This document shows positions 49,090 to 60,216 of a stretch of DNA of 64,000 nt, piece after piece. Source of the DNA: Kosakonia oryzae (GTDB lineage: Bacteria > Pseudomonadota > Gammaproteobacteria > Enterobacterales > Enterobacteriaceae). The number at the start of each line of letters is the position of its first letter. Position 1 is the first letter of the stretch. Location: NCBI RefSeq assembly GCF_001658025.2, contig NZ_CP014007.2, forward strand, positions 4,836,001 to 4,900,000, written 5' to 3'. The notes beneath the pieces were generated by a model. It saw nothing but the letters and a program-made list of their open reading frames with translations, made no database searches and was not told the DNA's origin. The position numbers and the translations under genes are program-made.

Positions 49090-49824
49090 TTAAAGCGTGC
49101 GCTGGCGCACAGCTTCAAACAGGCAGATACCGGTTGCCACCGAGACGTTCAACGATGAAACGCTGCCCGCCATCGGAATGCTGATCAGCTCATCACAGTG
49201 TTCGCGGGTCAGGCGGCGCATACCTTCACCTTCCGCGCCCATTACCAGCGCCATCGGTCCGGTCATTTTGCTCTGAAACAGAGTGTGGTCCGCTTCACCG
49301 GCGGTGCCAACAATCCAGATATTCTCTTCTTGCAACTGGCGCATAGTACGCGCGAGGTTGGTGACGCGGATCAGCGGAACACTTTCCGCTGCGCCGCAGG
49401 CCACTTTTTTCGCGGTCGCATTCAACTGGGCGGATTTGTCTTTCGGCACAATCACCGCGTGAACGCCTGCCGCATCGGCACTGCGCAAGCATGCGCCAAG
49501 GTTATGCGGATCGGTAACGCCATCAAGGATCAGCAGGAACGGTTGATCGAGGCTGGCAATCAGATCCGGCAGATCGTTCTCCTGATACTGACGCCCTGGT
49601 TTCACCCGTGCAATGATCCCCTGATGCACCGCGCCTTCGCTTTTCTCATCCAGATACTGGCGATTCGCCACCTGGATCACCACGCCCTGCGCTTCCAGAG
49701 CATGGATCAGCGGCAGCAGACGTTTGTCTTCGCGGCCTTTCAGAATAAAGACTTCCTGAAAACGCTCCGGGGCGCGCTCCAGCAGTGCCTGCACCGCATG
49801 GATGCCGTAAATCATTTCACTCAT
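49090..49824 (-). CDS. rlmB: 23S rRNA (guanosine(2251)-2'-O)-methyltransferase
   Basis: RlmB methylates G2251 in the peptidyl-transferase P-loop of 23S rRNA using SAM. The 244 residues include an N-terminal L30-like RNA-binding domain and a SpoU (SPOUT knot) domain. Motif 1 is [10 protein letters not shown], motif 2 [14 protein letters not shown] and motif 3 [16 protein letters not shown]. The ATG at 49824 begins [15 protein letters not shown] as in E. coli. In E. coli rnr is directly upstream; here a five-gene cassette separates them. A TATAAT (minus, 49890-49895) upstream may give it a separate promoter. Confidence 0.96.
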   Translation of the reverse strand: MSEMIYGIHAVQALLERAPERFQEVFILKGREDKRLLPLIHALEAQGVVIQVANRQYLDEKSEGAVHQGIIARVKPGRQYQENDLPDLIASLDQPFLLILDGVTDPHNLGACLRSADAAGVHAVIVPKDKSAQLNATAKKVACGAAESVPLIRVTNLARTMRQLQEENIWIVGTAGEADHTLFQSKMTGPMALVMGAEGEGMRRLTREHCDELISIPMAGSVSSLNVSVATGICLFEAVRQRTL

Positions 49825-49923
49825 TGATGGTACTCGTTTGGGGCAGTTTCGCCGTGTTATGTGGGCTGTGATTCTCATCACCTGCGCTCATTATAACCGA
49901 CACGCGCTGCAGAAAGTACCTCG

Positions 49924-50706
49924 CTAACTTAAGTGCCGTTTTGCCTCCAGCCGTACGCGATGCAGCACGTGCTGCTTGATCTCACCATAGTGCGGATCGC
50001 CAGCGAGGGTTTCGATATCGCGATCGCGGCCAAACGGCAGAGAAATCTCTTCGACGATTTTGCCGGGGCGCGCAGACATGATCAGAATGCGGTCGGCGAG
50101 AAACAGCGCTTCATCTACATCGTGCGTCACGAACAGCAGCGTGGTGCGCGTTTCCAGCCAGGCGCTGCGCAGCAGTTCCTGCATCATCAGCCGGGTTTGC
50201 GCGTCCAGCGCACCAAACGGTTCATCGAGCAGCAACACATCCGGACCGGGCAACCAGGCGCGCGCCAGCGCGACACGTTGTTTCATGCCGCCGGAAAGCT
50301 GCCACGGCGCATGGTGTTCAAAACCTTTCAGCCCCACTCGGGCCAGCCAGTCCAGCGCCTGGGCGTTAATCTCTTCTTTGCGGTATTTGCCGAGCCGTGG
50401 GCCGAACGTCACGTTATCCAGCACCGATAACCACGGAAACAGGTTCGGCTGCTGGAAGATCATGCCGCGCGATGGGCCTGGTTGGCTCACCGTTTTTCCG
50501 GCCGCCAGAACCTGCCCGCTATCGGGCCGGGTAAACCCGGCAACCAGGTTGAGAATGGTGGATTTACCACAGCCGGAGGGGCCAAGCAGCACAACAAATT
50601 CCCCCGGAGCCAGCGCCAGCGAAATATCTTCCAGCACCGTGAACGGTTGCGGTTTTGCCGCAAACGTCAGCGAAACATTTTCCAGCGCGATTTGTGCCGT
50701 CATCAC
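49924..50706 (-). CDS. ABC transporter ATP-binding protein, sulfonate/taurine type
   Basis: This 260-residue ATPase is of the TauB/SsuB class. Walker A GPSGCGKST (about 43-51), signature LSGGMKQRVALARA, Walker B VLLLDEPFGALD and the switch histidine in TLLFVTHDVDEAL are all intact. It is the last gene of the cassette and overlaps the permease by 4 bases. The following rlmB has its own TATAAT box but no clear terminator intervenes. Import of a sulfonate or sulfonate-like acid is inferred from the binding protein. Confidence 0.92.
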   Translation of the reverse strand: MMTAQIALENVSLTFAAKPQPFTVLEDISLALAPGEFVVLLGPSGCGKSTILNLVAGFTRPDSGQVLAAGKTVSQPGPSRGMIFQQPNLFPWLSVLDNVTFGPRLGKYRKEEINAQALDWLARVGLKGFEHHAPWQLSGGMKQRVALARAWLPGPDVLLLDEPFGALDAQTRLMMQELLRSAWLETRTTLLFVTHDVDEALFLADRILIMSARPGKIVEEISLPFGRDRDIETLAGDPHYGEIKQHVLHRVRLEAKRHLS

Positions 50707-51473
50707 TCTTTCCCCGCCCAGGGCACCAACCAGCGTTGTAGCCCTAACAGTAATAAATCCAGTAAGTAACCAATGCCGCCCAGCAGCAGAATGCCAAGCA
50801 TGACAATGTCCGTACGTAAATAAGAGCTGGCGTTGATCACCATCCAGCCGAGGCCGGAACTGGCGGCGACCATTTCGGCGGCGATCAGCGATGTCCAGCC
50901 AATGCCAATGGAAAGACGCACTGTGGTGAACAGCTCTGGCAGCGCATCCGGCAGCACCACGCGCAAAAAAATCTGCCCTTTCGATGCGCCCAGCGTTTGC
51001 GCGACGCGAATGCGTGCGCGACCGATGCGTTCCACCGCCGCGCTGGCACCAACGACCACGCTTAAAAAGGTAGCGATAAAGATCAGGAAGAATTTCGACG
51101 CTTCGCCAATCCCCAGCCAGACCACCGCCAGCGGGATCAGCGCAATCTTCGGTAGCGGGCGCAGGAACTGCACAAACGGGTTAAGCACAGCGGAAAGTCC
51201 ATCGGATAAGCCCATCAGCAAACCCAGCGGGATCCCGATGGCAATCGCCACTGCAAAGGCGCTCAGCGCCCGCGCCAGGCTGACGGCGACGTGCTGCCAC
51301 AGCGGCACCTGGCGGTAACCGTCCGCCAGCAACTCTTCGGCGGTCAGCCCAATGTCGGTCAGCGAAGGTAACAACAGCGGATCCACCCATTGCCGGGTGG
51401 CCGCCACTTGCCAAATCACAAAGAAGACCGCCACCGACAGCACGCTGATGACGATATGTTGACGCAGTTTCAT
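50703..51473 (-). CDS. ABC transporter permease, sulfonate/taurine type
   Basis: The 256-residue permease has about six membrane segments and the EAA loop typical of TauC/SsuC (VERIGRARIRVAQTLGASKGQIFLRVVLPDALPELFTTVR, about 145-185). It overlaps both neighbours by 4 bases, so transporter subunits are co-translated. It resembles TauC in length (E. coli 275) with a shorter N-terminus. Confidence 0.92.
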   Translation of the reverse strand: MKLRQHIVISVLSVAVFFVIWQVAATRQWVDPLLLPSLTDIGLTAEELLADGYRQVPLWQHVAVSLARALSAFAVAIAIGIPLGLLMGLSDGLSAVLNPFVQFLRPLPKIALIPLAVVWLGIGEASKFFLIFIATFLSVVVGASAAVERIGRARIRVAQTLGASKGQIFLRVVLPDALPELFTTVRLSIGIGWTSLIAAEMVAASSGLGWMVINASSYLRTDIVMLGILLLGGIGYLLDLLLLGLQRWLVPWAGKE

Positions 51474-52474
51474 TTTGCGGCTGCTGCCTCGCGGATGTAG
51501 CGCGAGTCGATGGCGCTATCCCAGTTCGCCGGGATATCGCGTTTGCGGATTTCGCCAATTCCGGCGAGGAAGTTCGAGGTTTTGCTCAGCGCTTTGCCGA
51601 TGCCGCTCGCGCTGGTTTGCGTGCCGTTACCCAGCCACGCAGCGGTGCCTTGCTCGCTTAGCGTTGGATACTCCAGCCCGCCGAGGGTATTGGCAGCGGT
51701 AGTGACCGGTGCGCCGACCTCTTTTGCCACAATCGCGGCGGCGCGTTCAGGATCCTTTTTGAACTCATCGACTTTCTGCTGGTGTACGCGCAGGAAGGCC
51801 GTCACCGCTTGCGGATACTGCTCAGCAAAGGCTTTGCGAACCACGTAGTTGTTGTAGATCAGGTAGCCCTCTTTTTGCAGATCTTTGGTGGCAAAGACCT
51901 GATGGCCGCCGGAGGATTCCAGCTCCTGGGCAAACGGCGCCCAGACGTAACCGGCATCGATATCGCCGCGTTTCCAGGCCGCCACCATTTCCGCCGGACG
52001 CAGCGGCAGCAAAGTAATTTTGCTGCGGTCGAGTTTATTAACGCTGATCGCTGCTTCCAGCGCATATTGCGCCGTCGAATTTGGCGGATAAGCTACGCGT
52101 TTCCCTTCGATATCACGCAGCGTTTTAATGCCATCTTTGCCAATTAAACGTTCGTAGCTGGCAATCACGCCGGAAACCCCGATAATTTCCACGGGTAATT
52201 TACGCACAATACCGGCCGTGGCCGGGCTGGAGCCGAAATTGGCAATATCGATAGCATTGCTGGCGAAATAACTGAGCGCATCCGCGCCGGAGGCGAATTG
52301 CACCCACTGAACTTTCGTATTTAAGGCTTTATCCAGAGAACCATCGGCTTTCGCCAACATTAATACCTGGGAACCGCCGCTATACGCGACGCGCACTTCG
52401 GCTGGTGTAGCGGCAACGCTGGTATTTAGCCATAAGCTACCTGCTGCCAGTAATAAGCAGAGACTTTTTTTCAT
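51470..52474 (-). CDS. TauA-like ABC transporter substrate-binding protein
   Basis: The 334-residue periplasmic protein has a signal peptide MKKSLCLLLAAGSLWLNTSVAA. The mature part resembles TauA: GADALSYFASNAIDIANFGSSPATA (about 60-85) and AAWKRGDIDAGYVWAPFAQEL (about 165-185), whose E. coli counterparts line the taurine pocket. A sulfonate or sulfonated amino acid is therefore a plausible ligand, though this clade also includes aromatic and nitrate-type binders. It follows the racemase gene after 56 bases. Confidence 0.9.
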   Translation of the reverse strand: MKKSLCLLLAAGSLWLNTSVAATPAEVRVAYSGGSQVLMLAKADGSLDKALNTKVQWVQFASGADALSYFASNAIDIANFGSSPATAGIVRKLPVEIIGVSGVIASYERLIGKDGIKTLRDIEGKRVAYPPNSTAQYALEAAISVNKLDRSKITLLPLRPAEMVAAWKRGDIDAGYVWAPFAQELESSGGHQVFATKDLQKEGYLIYNNYVVRKAFAEQYPQAVTAFLRVHQQKVDEFKKDPERAAAIVAKEVGAPVTTAANTLGGLEYPTLSEQGTAAWLGNGTQTSASGIGKALSKTSNFLAGIGEIRKRDIPANWDSAIDSRYIREAAAAK

Positions 52475-52530
52475 GTTATTTAATCCTGGATGTTATTAGC
52501 GCCGAACCACTATATCGACAGGCGGCGCTT

Positions 52531-53283
52531 TTATTTATTCGAATTATTGCGTTGGATATGCGTGGAATAAGAATGGTGATAATCGAGCCATATTTGCGCG
52601 CACTGCTGCGCCAGCGCTTGTGACGGATCGCAGGTCTGCGCGAGAAATGGTGCGGCAATCGCTTCCAGCGCAACCGGTACTTCGGTACAAGCCAGAATCA
52701 ACTGTTGCGCACCGCGCGCCAGTAACGCCTTTGCCTGCTTTGCCAGCAATTCACCGCCCTCGTGCAGTGCGCCGCGCTTCACGGCATAACAGCCCGGCAC
52801 AAACCACTGTTGCAGTTCATCGTCATTCGGCAGCAGTACCTCAATTCCCTGTTGCGCCAGGCGCTGCTGATACCAACCCGCATCCAGCGTGCCTTGCGTG
52901 GCAATCAACCCAACTCGCTGAGGTTTGTGAGCTAAATTCGCCAGCGACGCCATTGTGGCATCCACAATGTGCAACAGCGGCGCGTTGCTGGCGCGGCTGA
53001 GTTCGTCATACCAGTGATGCGCGGTGTTGCAGGGAATAGCGATATGGCTGGCGCCCGCCTGATTAAGCTTTTCAATTCCCTGAAGCAGTTGAGGCAGCGG
53101 CGAAGGCCCCAGCCCGGCCAGCGCTTTTTGCCGATCGGCGATTTGCGGCACGTTCCACACCACCGACGGCAGTTGCTGCTGGTCGCTATCGGCAGGCGTC
53201 GCCTGTAACAGCTTGTGCTGAAAATCGAGCGTGGCGAGCGGCCCCATGCCGCCCAGCACGCCCAGTAAGAAGGGTTTAGCCAT
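52531..53283 (-). CDS. Aspartate/glutamate racemase family protein
   Basis: The 250-residue enzyme is of the cofactor-independent Asp/Glu racemase family. The two catalytic cysteines are visible: C85 in IPCNTAHHW and C199 in [10 protein letters not shown]; the N-terminus [12 protein letters not shown] is the usual substrate loop. It would interconvert L- and D-amino acids with acidic side chains. The start at 53283 overlaps the upstream PLP gene by 8 bases, so the two are coupled. The frame open to 53367 is the shadow of that overlap. In this setting cysteate (sulfo-aspartate) is a reasonable substrate guess. Confidence 0.9.
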   Translation of the reverse strand: MAKPFLLGVLGGMGPLATLDFQHKLLQATPADSDQQQLPSVVWNVPQIADRQKALAGLGPSPLPQLLQGIEKLNQAGASHIAIPCNTAHHWYDELSRASNAPLLHIVDATMASLANLAHKPQRVGLIATQGTLDAGWYQQRLAQQGIEVLLPNDDELQQWFVPGCYAVKRGALHEGGELLAKQAKALLARGAQQLILACTEVPVALEAIAAPFLAQTCDPSQALAQQCAQIWLDYHHSYSTHIQRNNSNK

Positions 53284-54292
53284 GGCGGGCGTGCGCCTCC
53301 AGCACCTGGCGGTAACCGAATAGCCCGGCAGAGCCGCCGGTGTGGATAAACACGACATTCTCGTCATGCGTGAAGTAGCCTTTGCGAATCAGATCAATAA
53401 GCCCGGCGGCACCTTTACCGGAATAGACCGGGTCGAGCAAAATGCCTTCATGGCGGGCAAACAGCGTCAGCGCTTCCAGCATGCCTTCTGTCGGCAAACC
53501 ATAGCCATCACCCACGTAGTCGCTATTGGCGGCTACCGCTTCACGCGGCAGATCGCCCGTCACGCCCAACAGTTCGCGCGTACGTGACGCCAGATTCCAG
53601 ACATTCTCTTCCTGCTTCGCTTTAGGCGCGCGGACGCTGATGCCCAGCACCGGCACGTGGCTGTTAGTGGCAGTGAAACCGGCCACCAGCCCGGCTTGCG
53701 TCCCGGTGCTGCCAGTAGCGTGAACGACATGATCGATGCGTAGCCGTAACTGTGAGGACTGGAATAACAGTTCTTCTGCGCAAGCAACGTAACCCAGCGC
53801 GCCGATGGCGTTGGAGCCGCCACCGGGGATGACATACGGGCGATGCCCCTGTTCGCGCAGCTGTTCGGCATACTCTTCCATCGCTTTTTGCATATCCGTG
53901 CCGCCCGGCAGATGGGCGACAATTTCACCGCCCAGCAACTCATCCAGCAGTATGTTGCCAGAGCGCTGATAATCTTCACCAAAATCGGTAACGCGTTTTT
54001 CCAGAAGCACTTTGCTTGCCAGCCCGAGTTTCGCAGCCCCGGCAATGGTTTGCCGGACGTGGTTCGACTGCGTTGCGCCCTGGGTAATAATGACGTCTGC
54101 GTTTTTCGCCAGCGCATCCGCCAGCAAAAATTCCAGCTTGCGGGTTTTATTGCCGCCCGTCGCCAGACCGGTAGCGTCATCGCGTTTGATCCATATTTTG
54201 GGACCGCCCAGCAACGCACTTAAATTCTCCAGTGGTTCTAACGGCGTCGGGAAATGACCTAATGACAGGCGGGGGAAACGGGCCAGATGCAT
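53276..54292 (-). CDS. PLP-dependent D-cysteine desulfhydrase / L-cysteate sulfo-lyase family enzyme
   Basis: The 338-residue fold-type II PLP enzyme belongs to the ACC-deaminase-related family that includes DcyD and CuyA. The Schiff-base lysine is K49 in [13 protein letters not shown], the next active-site segment is QSNHVRQ (S76-N77-H78), and PLP phosphate is held by the glycine loop TGSTGTQAG. DcyD converts D-cysteine to pyruvate, sulfide and ammonia; CuyA converts L-cysteate to pyruvate, sulfite and ammonia. By eye the text around K49 ([16 protein letters not shown]) and [13 protein letters not shown]-like stretches fit my memory of CuyA better than E. coli DcyD (RDDVTPMAMGGNKLRK). It heads the cassette. 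Confidence 0.88.
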   Translation of the reverse strand: MHLARFPRLSLGHFPTPLEPLENLSALLGGPKIWIKRDDATGLATGGNKTRKLEFLLADALAKNADVIITQGATQSNHVRQTIAGAAKLGLASKVLLEKRVTDFGEDYQRSGNILLDELLGGEIVAHLPGGTDMQKAMEEYAEQLREQGHRPYVIPGGGSNAIGALGYVACAEELLFQSSQLRLRIDHVVHATGSTGTQAGLVAGFTATNSHVPVLGISVRAPKAKQEENVWNLASRTRELLGVTGDLPREAVAANSDYVGDGYGLPTEGMLEALTLFARHEGILLDPVYSGKGAAGLIDLIRKGYFTHDENVVFIHTGGSAGLFGYRQVLEAHARHG

Positions 54293-54397
54293 AATCGCTC
54301 CTTGGAAAACAGAGACAAACCGAAGCGAAATGCCACGGTTTTAATTCGGTAAATACGAGATGGATATTTACTATATAGATCTGTGTTCGCAGGCTAA

Positions 54398-54416
54398 CGA
54401 TAAATAATAAATATCG
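54398..54416. promoter_or_regulatory. AT-rich inverted repeat upstream of the PLP enzyme gene
   Basis: CGATA and TATCG are separated by 9 A/T bases, about 105 bases upstream of the cassette start. It may be a regulator site, or simply part of an AT-rich promoter; nothing identifies the regulator, and no regulator gene lies in the cassette. Confidence 0.3.
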
Positions 54417-54437
54417 ATGTGCAGGAAATAACTAAGC

Positions 54438-54470
54438 CATAAAAAAAGCCCTTCACAGTGGAAGGGCTTC
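54438..54470 (-). terminator. rnr terminator
   Basis: On the minus strand AAGCCCTTC and GAAGGGCTT arms are followed by TTTTT, 8 bases after the rnr stop. It separates rnr from the inserted cassette. Confidence 0.9.
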
Positions 54471-54477
54471 GCAGATA

Positions 54478-56922
54478 TTACTGGTCAACTTTCTTTTTCG
54501 CCGCGCGTTTAGCTTTGGTGGCAGCGGCTATTTTTTGCGTTTTTGCCGAGGGGGTTTTGGCTTTTTTCGCTTTGCTTTTACCTTTGCCTGCGGCATCACC
54601 GCGGAAGGCACTGTCCGGCTCAAAATTTACCTTTTTCCCCATCTGCCGACGCGGCGGCTTTTTACCGCCAACGTTTTTACCCGCAGCGCCTCTTTTCGTT
54701 CTTTCACGCTCGGTTTTACCGACATTGCGCGGCGCGCGTTCACTGGAGATCAGCGAGAAGTCGATCTTACGCTCATCCATATTGACGGCTTCAACCTTCA
54801 CTTCTACCCGATCGCCGAGGCGATAGGTTTGCCCGCCGGATTCGCCAATCAGGCGCTGACCAATCTGGTCAAAACGGTAGTAGTCGTTGTCCAGCGAGGA
54901 GACATGCACCAGGCCATCGATAAACAGATCGTTCAGGCGCACAAAGAAACCGAAGCCGGTGACACTGGCGATAACGCCCGGGAAGATGTTGCCCACCTGA
55001 TCCTGCATGAAATCGCACTTCAGCCAGTCCGACACTTCGCGGGTGGCTTCATCCGCGCGGCGTTCGGTCATTGAACAGTGCTGGCCCAGTTGCAGCACCT
55101 CTTCCATGCTGTAGTGCCAACCGCCGGTTTCCGTGCTGTTGCCCTTCAGCCCCTGCTCTTTCGCCAGCAGGTACTTAATGGCGCGGTGCAATGACAAATC
55201 CGGATAACGGCGGATCGGCGAGGTAAAGTGCGCATAGGATTGCAGCGCCAGCCCGAAGTGGCCACGGTTTTCCGGATCGTAAATCGCCTGTTTCATCGAG
55301 CGCAGCAGCATGGTTTGCAGCATCTCGTGATCGGGACGATCGGCAATCGACTCCAGCAGCGCAGCATAATCGCGCGGCTCCGGTTTGTTGCCGCCCGGCA
55401 GTTCCAGCCCCAGCTCGGCGAGCACGGAACGGAATGCGGTGATTGCGTCGTTGGTTGGTTTATCGTGAATACGGAACAGCGCCGGTTCGCCAGCTTTCTC
55501 GACAAAACGCGCTGCCGAGATGTTGGCGAGGATCATGCACTCTTCAATCAGTTTGTGCGCATCGTTACGCTGAGTCTGTTCGATACGTTCAATGCGGCGT
55601 TCGGCGTTGAAGATAAACTTCGCTTCTTCACTCTCAAACGAGATGCCGCCGCGTTCAGCACGCGCCTGGTCGAGCACTTTGTAGAGGTTATGCAGCTCTT
55701 CGATATGTTTCACCAGCGGCGCATACTGCTCGCGCAGCTCCTGATCGCCCTGCAACATATGCCACACTTTGGTGTAGGTCAGACGCGCATGGGAGCTCAT
55801 CACCGCTTCGTAGAATTTAAAACCGGTTAAACGGCCTTTCGTCGAGACGGTCATTTCGCAGACCATACACAGGCGATCCACCTGCGGGTTGAGCGAACAG
55901 AGACCGTTTGAGAGCACTTCCGGCAGCATAGGCACGACCTGCGACGGGAAATACACCGAAGTGCCACGGTTGCGCGCTTCGTTGTCGAGCGCTGTTCCGT
56001 GTCGCACGTAATAGCTCACATCGGCAATCGCCACCCACAAACGCCAGCCACCGCCGCGTTTTTTCTCGCAATAAACGGCATCGTCGAAGTCGCGGGCGTC
56101 TTCGCCATCAATGGTAACCAGCGGCAGATCGCGTAGATCCACACGTCCCGCTTTTGCCTCTTCCGGTACTTGCTCTTTCAGCCCGGCAACCTGTTTTTCA
56201 ACTTCTGGCGGCCACTGGTAAGGAATTTCATGGGTGCGCAGCGCCATATCGACGGCCATGCCGGTACCCATGTTGTCGCCAAGCACTTCAACAATCTTGC
56301 CGAGTGCTTTGGTGCGGCGTGTCGGACGCTGGGTTAACTCCACCACCACCACAAAGCCCATGCGCGCGCTCATGGTTTCTTCCGGCGGGATCAGGATGTC
56401 AAAGCTCATGCGGCTGTCGTCCGGAACGACAAAGCCAACGCCGGCATCGGTGAAGTAACGGCCAACAATTTGCCCGGTTTTGGGCACCAGAATACGTACG
56501 ATGCGCGCTTCGCGGCGGCCTTTACGATCGGCTCCCAGCGGCTGTGCCAGCACCTGGTCGCCGTGGATGCAGGTTTTCATCTGCTCGCTGGAGAGGTAAA
56601 GATCGTCTTTACGCCCTTCGACGCGCAGGAAGCCATAGCCGTCGCGGTGGCCGATCACCACACCTTTCAGTAGATCCAGCCGTTCCGGCAGGGCATAGCA
56701 CTGACGGCGGGTGAATACCAGTTGGCCGTCGCGCTCCATGGCGCGCAACCGACGGCGCAACGCTTCATTTTGTTCTTCGCCTTCGATATTCAGTTCAACC
56801 GCCAGTTCATCACGGCTGGCTGGTTTTTCGCGTTTGGCTAAGTGATCGAGGATAAATTCGCGGCTGGGAATGGGGTTGGTATATTTTTCAGATTCTCGTT
56901 CGAGGAAAGGATCTTGTGACAT
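54478..56922 (-). CDS. rnr: Ribonuclease R
   Basis: RNase R is a processive 3'-5' exoribonuclease that degrades structured RNA and takes part in rRNA quality control and trans-translation. The protein has 814 residues (E. coli 813). Order: N-terminal helix-turn-helix (about 20-80), two cold-shock domains, the RNB catalytic domain with the aspartate cluster [13 protein letters not shown] near residue 270-283, an S1 domain ([20 protein letters not shown]) and a lysine-rich tail ending RAAKKKVDQ. The ATG at 56922 with GGAGGA upstream matches E. coli MSQDPF. Confidence 0.97.
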   Translation of the reverse strand: MSQDPFLERESEKYTNPIPSREFILDHLAKREKPASRDELAVELNIEGEEQNEALRRRLRAMERDGQLVFTRRQCYALPERLDLLKGVVIGHRDGYGFLRVEGRKDDLYLSSEQMKTCIHGDQVLAQPLGADRKGRREARIVRILVPKTGQIVGRYFTDAGVGFVVPDDSRMSFDILIPPEETMSARMGFVVVVELTQRPTRRTKALGKIVEVLGDNMGTGMAVDMALRTHEIPYQWPPEVEKQVAGLKEQVPEEAKAGRVDLRDLPLVTIDGEDARDFDDAVYCEKKRGGGWRLWVAIADVSYYVRHGTALDNEARNRGTSVYFPSQVVPMLPEVLSNGLCSLNPQVDRLCMVCEMTVSTKGRLTGFKFYEAVMSSHARLTYTKVWHMLQGDQELREQYAPLVKHIEELHNLYKVLDQARAERGGISFESEEAKFIFNAERRIERIEQTQRNDAHKLIEECMILANISAARFVEKAGEPALFRIHDKPTNDAITAFRSVLAELGLELPGGNKPEPRDYAALLESIADRPDHEMLQTMLLRSMKQAIYDPENRGHFGLALQSYAHFTSPIRRYPDLSLHRAIKYLLAKEQGLKGNSTETGGWHYSMEEVLQLGQHCSMTERRADEATREVSDWLKCDFMQDQVGNIFPGVIASVTGFGFFVRLNDLFIDGLVHVSSLDNDYYRFDQIGQRLIGESGGQTYRLGDRVEVKVEAVNMDERKIDFSLISSERAPRNVGKTERERTKRGAAGKNVGGKKPPRRQMGKKVNFEPDSAFRGDAAGKGKSKAKKAKTPSAKTQKIAAATKAKRAAKKKVDQ

Positions 56923-56960
56923 TGCGGGTCCTCCGTAGTCAGCTCTGGCGGAAATTTGCG

Positions 56961-57386
56961 TCATTCCACCAGCAATAATTTGTAAAGCGGTTGATTCTCT
57001 TCAACCAAATCGGCCAACGTGTAGTTATCCAGCTCCTTGAGAAAACTTTGCACGGCTTTGGCAAGCGCCTTTTTCAGGCGACATGCAGTGGTGATATGGC
57101 AAAATTCGCTGCTGCAATTGACCAGCGCAAGCGGCTCCAGCGAACGGACGACATCACCAATGCGGATGTCCTGCGCGGGTTTCCCCAGCCGAATCCCACC
57201 GTTTTTCCCTCTTACGGCCGCGACATAGCCTTCACGACTTAACTGGTTGATTATTTTGACCATATGATTACGGGATACGCCATATGTTTCTGTGACTTCA
57301 GTAATACTGGTCATTTTTCCATCGGGTAGCGATGCCATATAGATCAGGGCGCGTAAACCGTAATCGGTAAAACTCGTTAACTGCAC
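56961..57386 (-). CDS. nsrR: Nitric-oxide-sensing repressor NsrR
   Basis: NsrR is a 141-residue Rrf2-family repressor that holds an NO-sensitive iron-sulfur cluster through C91, C96 and C102 ([20 protein letters not shown]). The N-terminal winged helix ([16 protein letters not shown], then [13 protein letters not shown]) is intact. Loss of the cluster derepresses NO-detoxification genes. An excellent operator for it precedes ytfE at 29136-29158. It is upstream of rnr by 38 bases on the same strand, as in E. coli. Confidence 0.97.
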   Translation of the reverse strand: MQLTSFTDYGLRALIYMASLPDGKMTSITEVTETYGVSRNHMVKIINQLSREGYVAAVRGKNGGIRLGKPAQDIRIGDVVRSLEPLALVNCSSEFCHITTACRLKKALAKAVQSFLKELDNYTLADLVEENQPLYKLLLVE

Positions 57387-57537
57387 ATCAACCTCAGTAA
57401 ATAGGAAAAGATGAGATACCCGCAGGTATTGACTCTATTGATGATAAACCAGCCACTCGTCATGCCGCTAATTTATTTGAACAGAAGGGTAAAAAAAGCG
57501 AGGAGACGGGACGCGCAAAACGCGCCCCGGAACAACA

Positions 57538-58839
<1,302 letters not shown>

Positions 58840-58842
58840 TCA

Positions 58843-58858
58843 AAATCACCGTTTGCTT
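58843..58858. promoter_or_regulatory. PurR-like operator at purA
   Basis: On the minus strand AAGCAAACGGTGATTT resembles the PurR box ACGCAAACGTTTGCGT in its left half (GCAAACG). It lies only 7 bases upstream of the start codon. PurR control of purA is known in E. coli; the match here is partial. Confidence 0.4.
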
Positions 58859-58938
58859 AAAAATGGATTCTACCACCGCTTTTTTTCAGATTCAGCACTT
58901 TTTCCGCGCAAAATTGACCAAAGACGCCCACTTTTCAC

Positions 58939-59136
58939 TCAGCCAATCGTTTTCCTCAACATGTAGTAGATCACCACTCCGGCAACCACAAGCCCACCGC
59001 CAAAACGACGTAAAAGATGGTCCGGAAGCAGGCTCAGCGAGGCAATCATACGCCGCCAGGCACGTGGGTAAAGCATCGGACCAAGGCCTTCAAAGACCAA
59101 AACCAGCGCCAGGGCGAGCCAGATTGTCGAATTCAT
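58939..59136 (-). CDS. yjeT: DUF2065 inner-membrane protein YjeT
   Basis: The 65-residue protein has two hydrophobic segments (about 4-22 and 45-60) with the family motif LALVLVFEGLGPMLYPRAWRR between them. The function is unknown. It lies between hflC and purA as in E. coli, but a terminator hairpin separates it from hflC, so it may have its own promoter or depend on read-through. Confidence 0.92.
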   Translation of the reverse strand: MNSTIWLALALVLVFEGLGPMLYPRAWRRMIASLSLLPDHLLRRFGGGLVVAGVVIYYMLRKTIG

Positions 59137-59151
59137 GTCTAATCCTTAAAA

Positions 59152-59188
59152 AACAAAACCACCGCCGGATTTTGGCGGTGGTTTTTAC
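59152..59188 (-). terminator. Terminator after hflC
   Basis: On the minus strand AAACCACCGCC and GGCGGTGGTTT arms are followed by TGTTTTTT, just past the hflC stop. Confidence 0.85.
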
Positions 59189-59209
59189 CATGAAAACCGC
59201 AGGCGCAAA

Positions 59210-60214
59210 TTAGCGCGTCGCGGAAGTCGGCGTTTTCATATAACGGAAGAAATCGCTGTCCGGGCTGAGCACCATCACGTCCTGGTTGCTATCAAAGCTA
59301 TTTTCGTATGCGCGCAGACTACGGATAAAGGCATAGAAATCCGGGTCCTGACTAAAGGCATCGGCAAATAGTTTTGCCGCTTCAGCATCACCTTCACCGC
59401 GGAGGATACGCCCCTGACGCTCAGATTCTGCCAGCGTTTTCGTCACTTCGTAATCCGCGGCAGCACGCAGTTTTTCCGCTTCTTCCTGGCCCTGCGAACG
59501 GTGACGACGGGCTACCGCTTCACGCTCGGCGCGCATACGGTTGTAGATCGCATCCGACACTTCTGCCGGTAGGTTGATCTGCTTGATACGCACGTCGATC
59601 ACTTCGATACCCAACGCCGCCATACTGTTCGGGTTGATAACCGGGACTTTACCGTTGGTTTCAGCCTGTACGCGCTCTGCGGCTTTAGCAATGGCGTCAT
59701 CGGCTGCTGGCGTCGCCACTTCGTCTTCCGTCCCCGCAGAACCGGAGTTCAGCGCATCACGCACTTCAAGCGTCAGACGGCCACGAGAATCGGTAACGAT
59801 GTCTTTCACATCCAGACGACCAATTTCAGAACGCAGACGGTCAGAGAACTTACGTTTCAGCAGCACCTCGGCCTGGGAGACGTCGCCGCCGCCAGTCGCC
59901 AGGTAATAACGGCTGAAATCGCTGATGCGCCACTTGATATAAGAGTCAACAATCAGGTCTTTCTTCTCTTTAGTAACAAAGCGATCGGCCTGGTTATCCA
60001 TGGTCTGAATACGCGCATCAAGCAGTTTAACCGATTCGATAAACGGCAGCTTAAAGTGCAGGCCTGGCTCATAAACCAACGGTTTATTTTCGTCGTCGCG
60101 CAATACTTTACCAAAGCGCAGCGAAATTCCGCGCTCGCCTTCCTTCACCACAAAAATAGAGGTGTAGAGCACTACCAGCACGATGATGATGATCGCGATA
60201 ACTGACTTACGCAT
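59210..60214 (-). CDS. hflC: FtsH modulator HflC
   Basis: HflC is a 334-residue SPFH/band-7 protein anchored by one N-terminal segment (about 3-20) with its bulk in the periplasm. With HflK it forms a large cage around FtsH and limits its proteolysis of membrane proteins. The SPFH core GERGISLRFGKVLRD and a long coiled coil (RAEREAVARRHRSQGQEEAEKLRAA) are present. It follows hflK by 2 bases. Confidence 0.97.
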   Translation of the reverse strand: MRKSVIAIIIIVLVVLYTSIFVVKEGERGISLRFGKVLRDDENKPLVYEPGLHFKLPFIESVKLLDARIQTMDNQADRFVTKEKKDLIVDSYIKWRISDFSRYYLATGGGDVSQAEVLLKRKFSDRLRSEIGRLDVKDIVTDSRGRLTLEVRDALNSGSAGTEDEVATPAADDAIAKAAERVQAETNGKVPVINPNSMAALGIEVIDVRIKQINLPAEVSDAIYNRMRAEREAVARRHRSQGQEEAEKLRAAADYEVTKTLAESERQGRILRGEGDAEAAKLFADAFSQDPDFYAFIRSLRAYENSFDSNQDVMVLSPDSDFFRYMKTPTSATR

Positions 60215-60216
60215 CG

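Noticed and set aside
57505-57530. Terminator after purA
   Set aside because: The GGGGCGCG/CGCGTCCC-type hairpin is present, but the T run is too far away to make a standard terminator.
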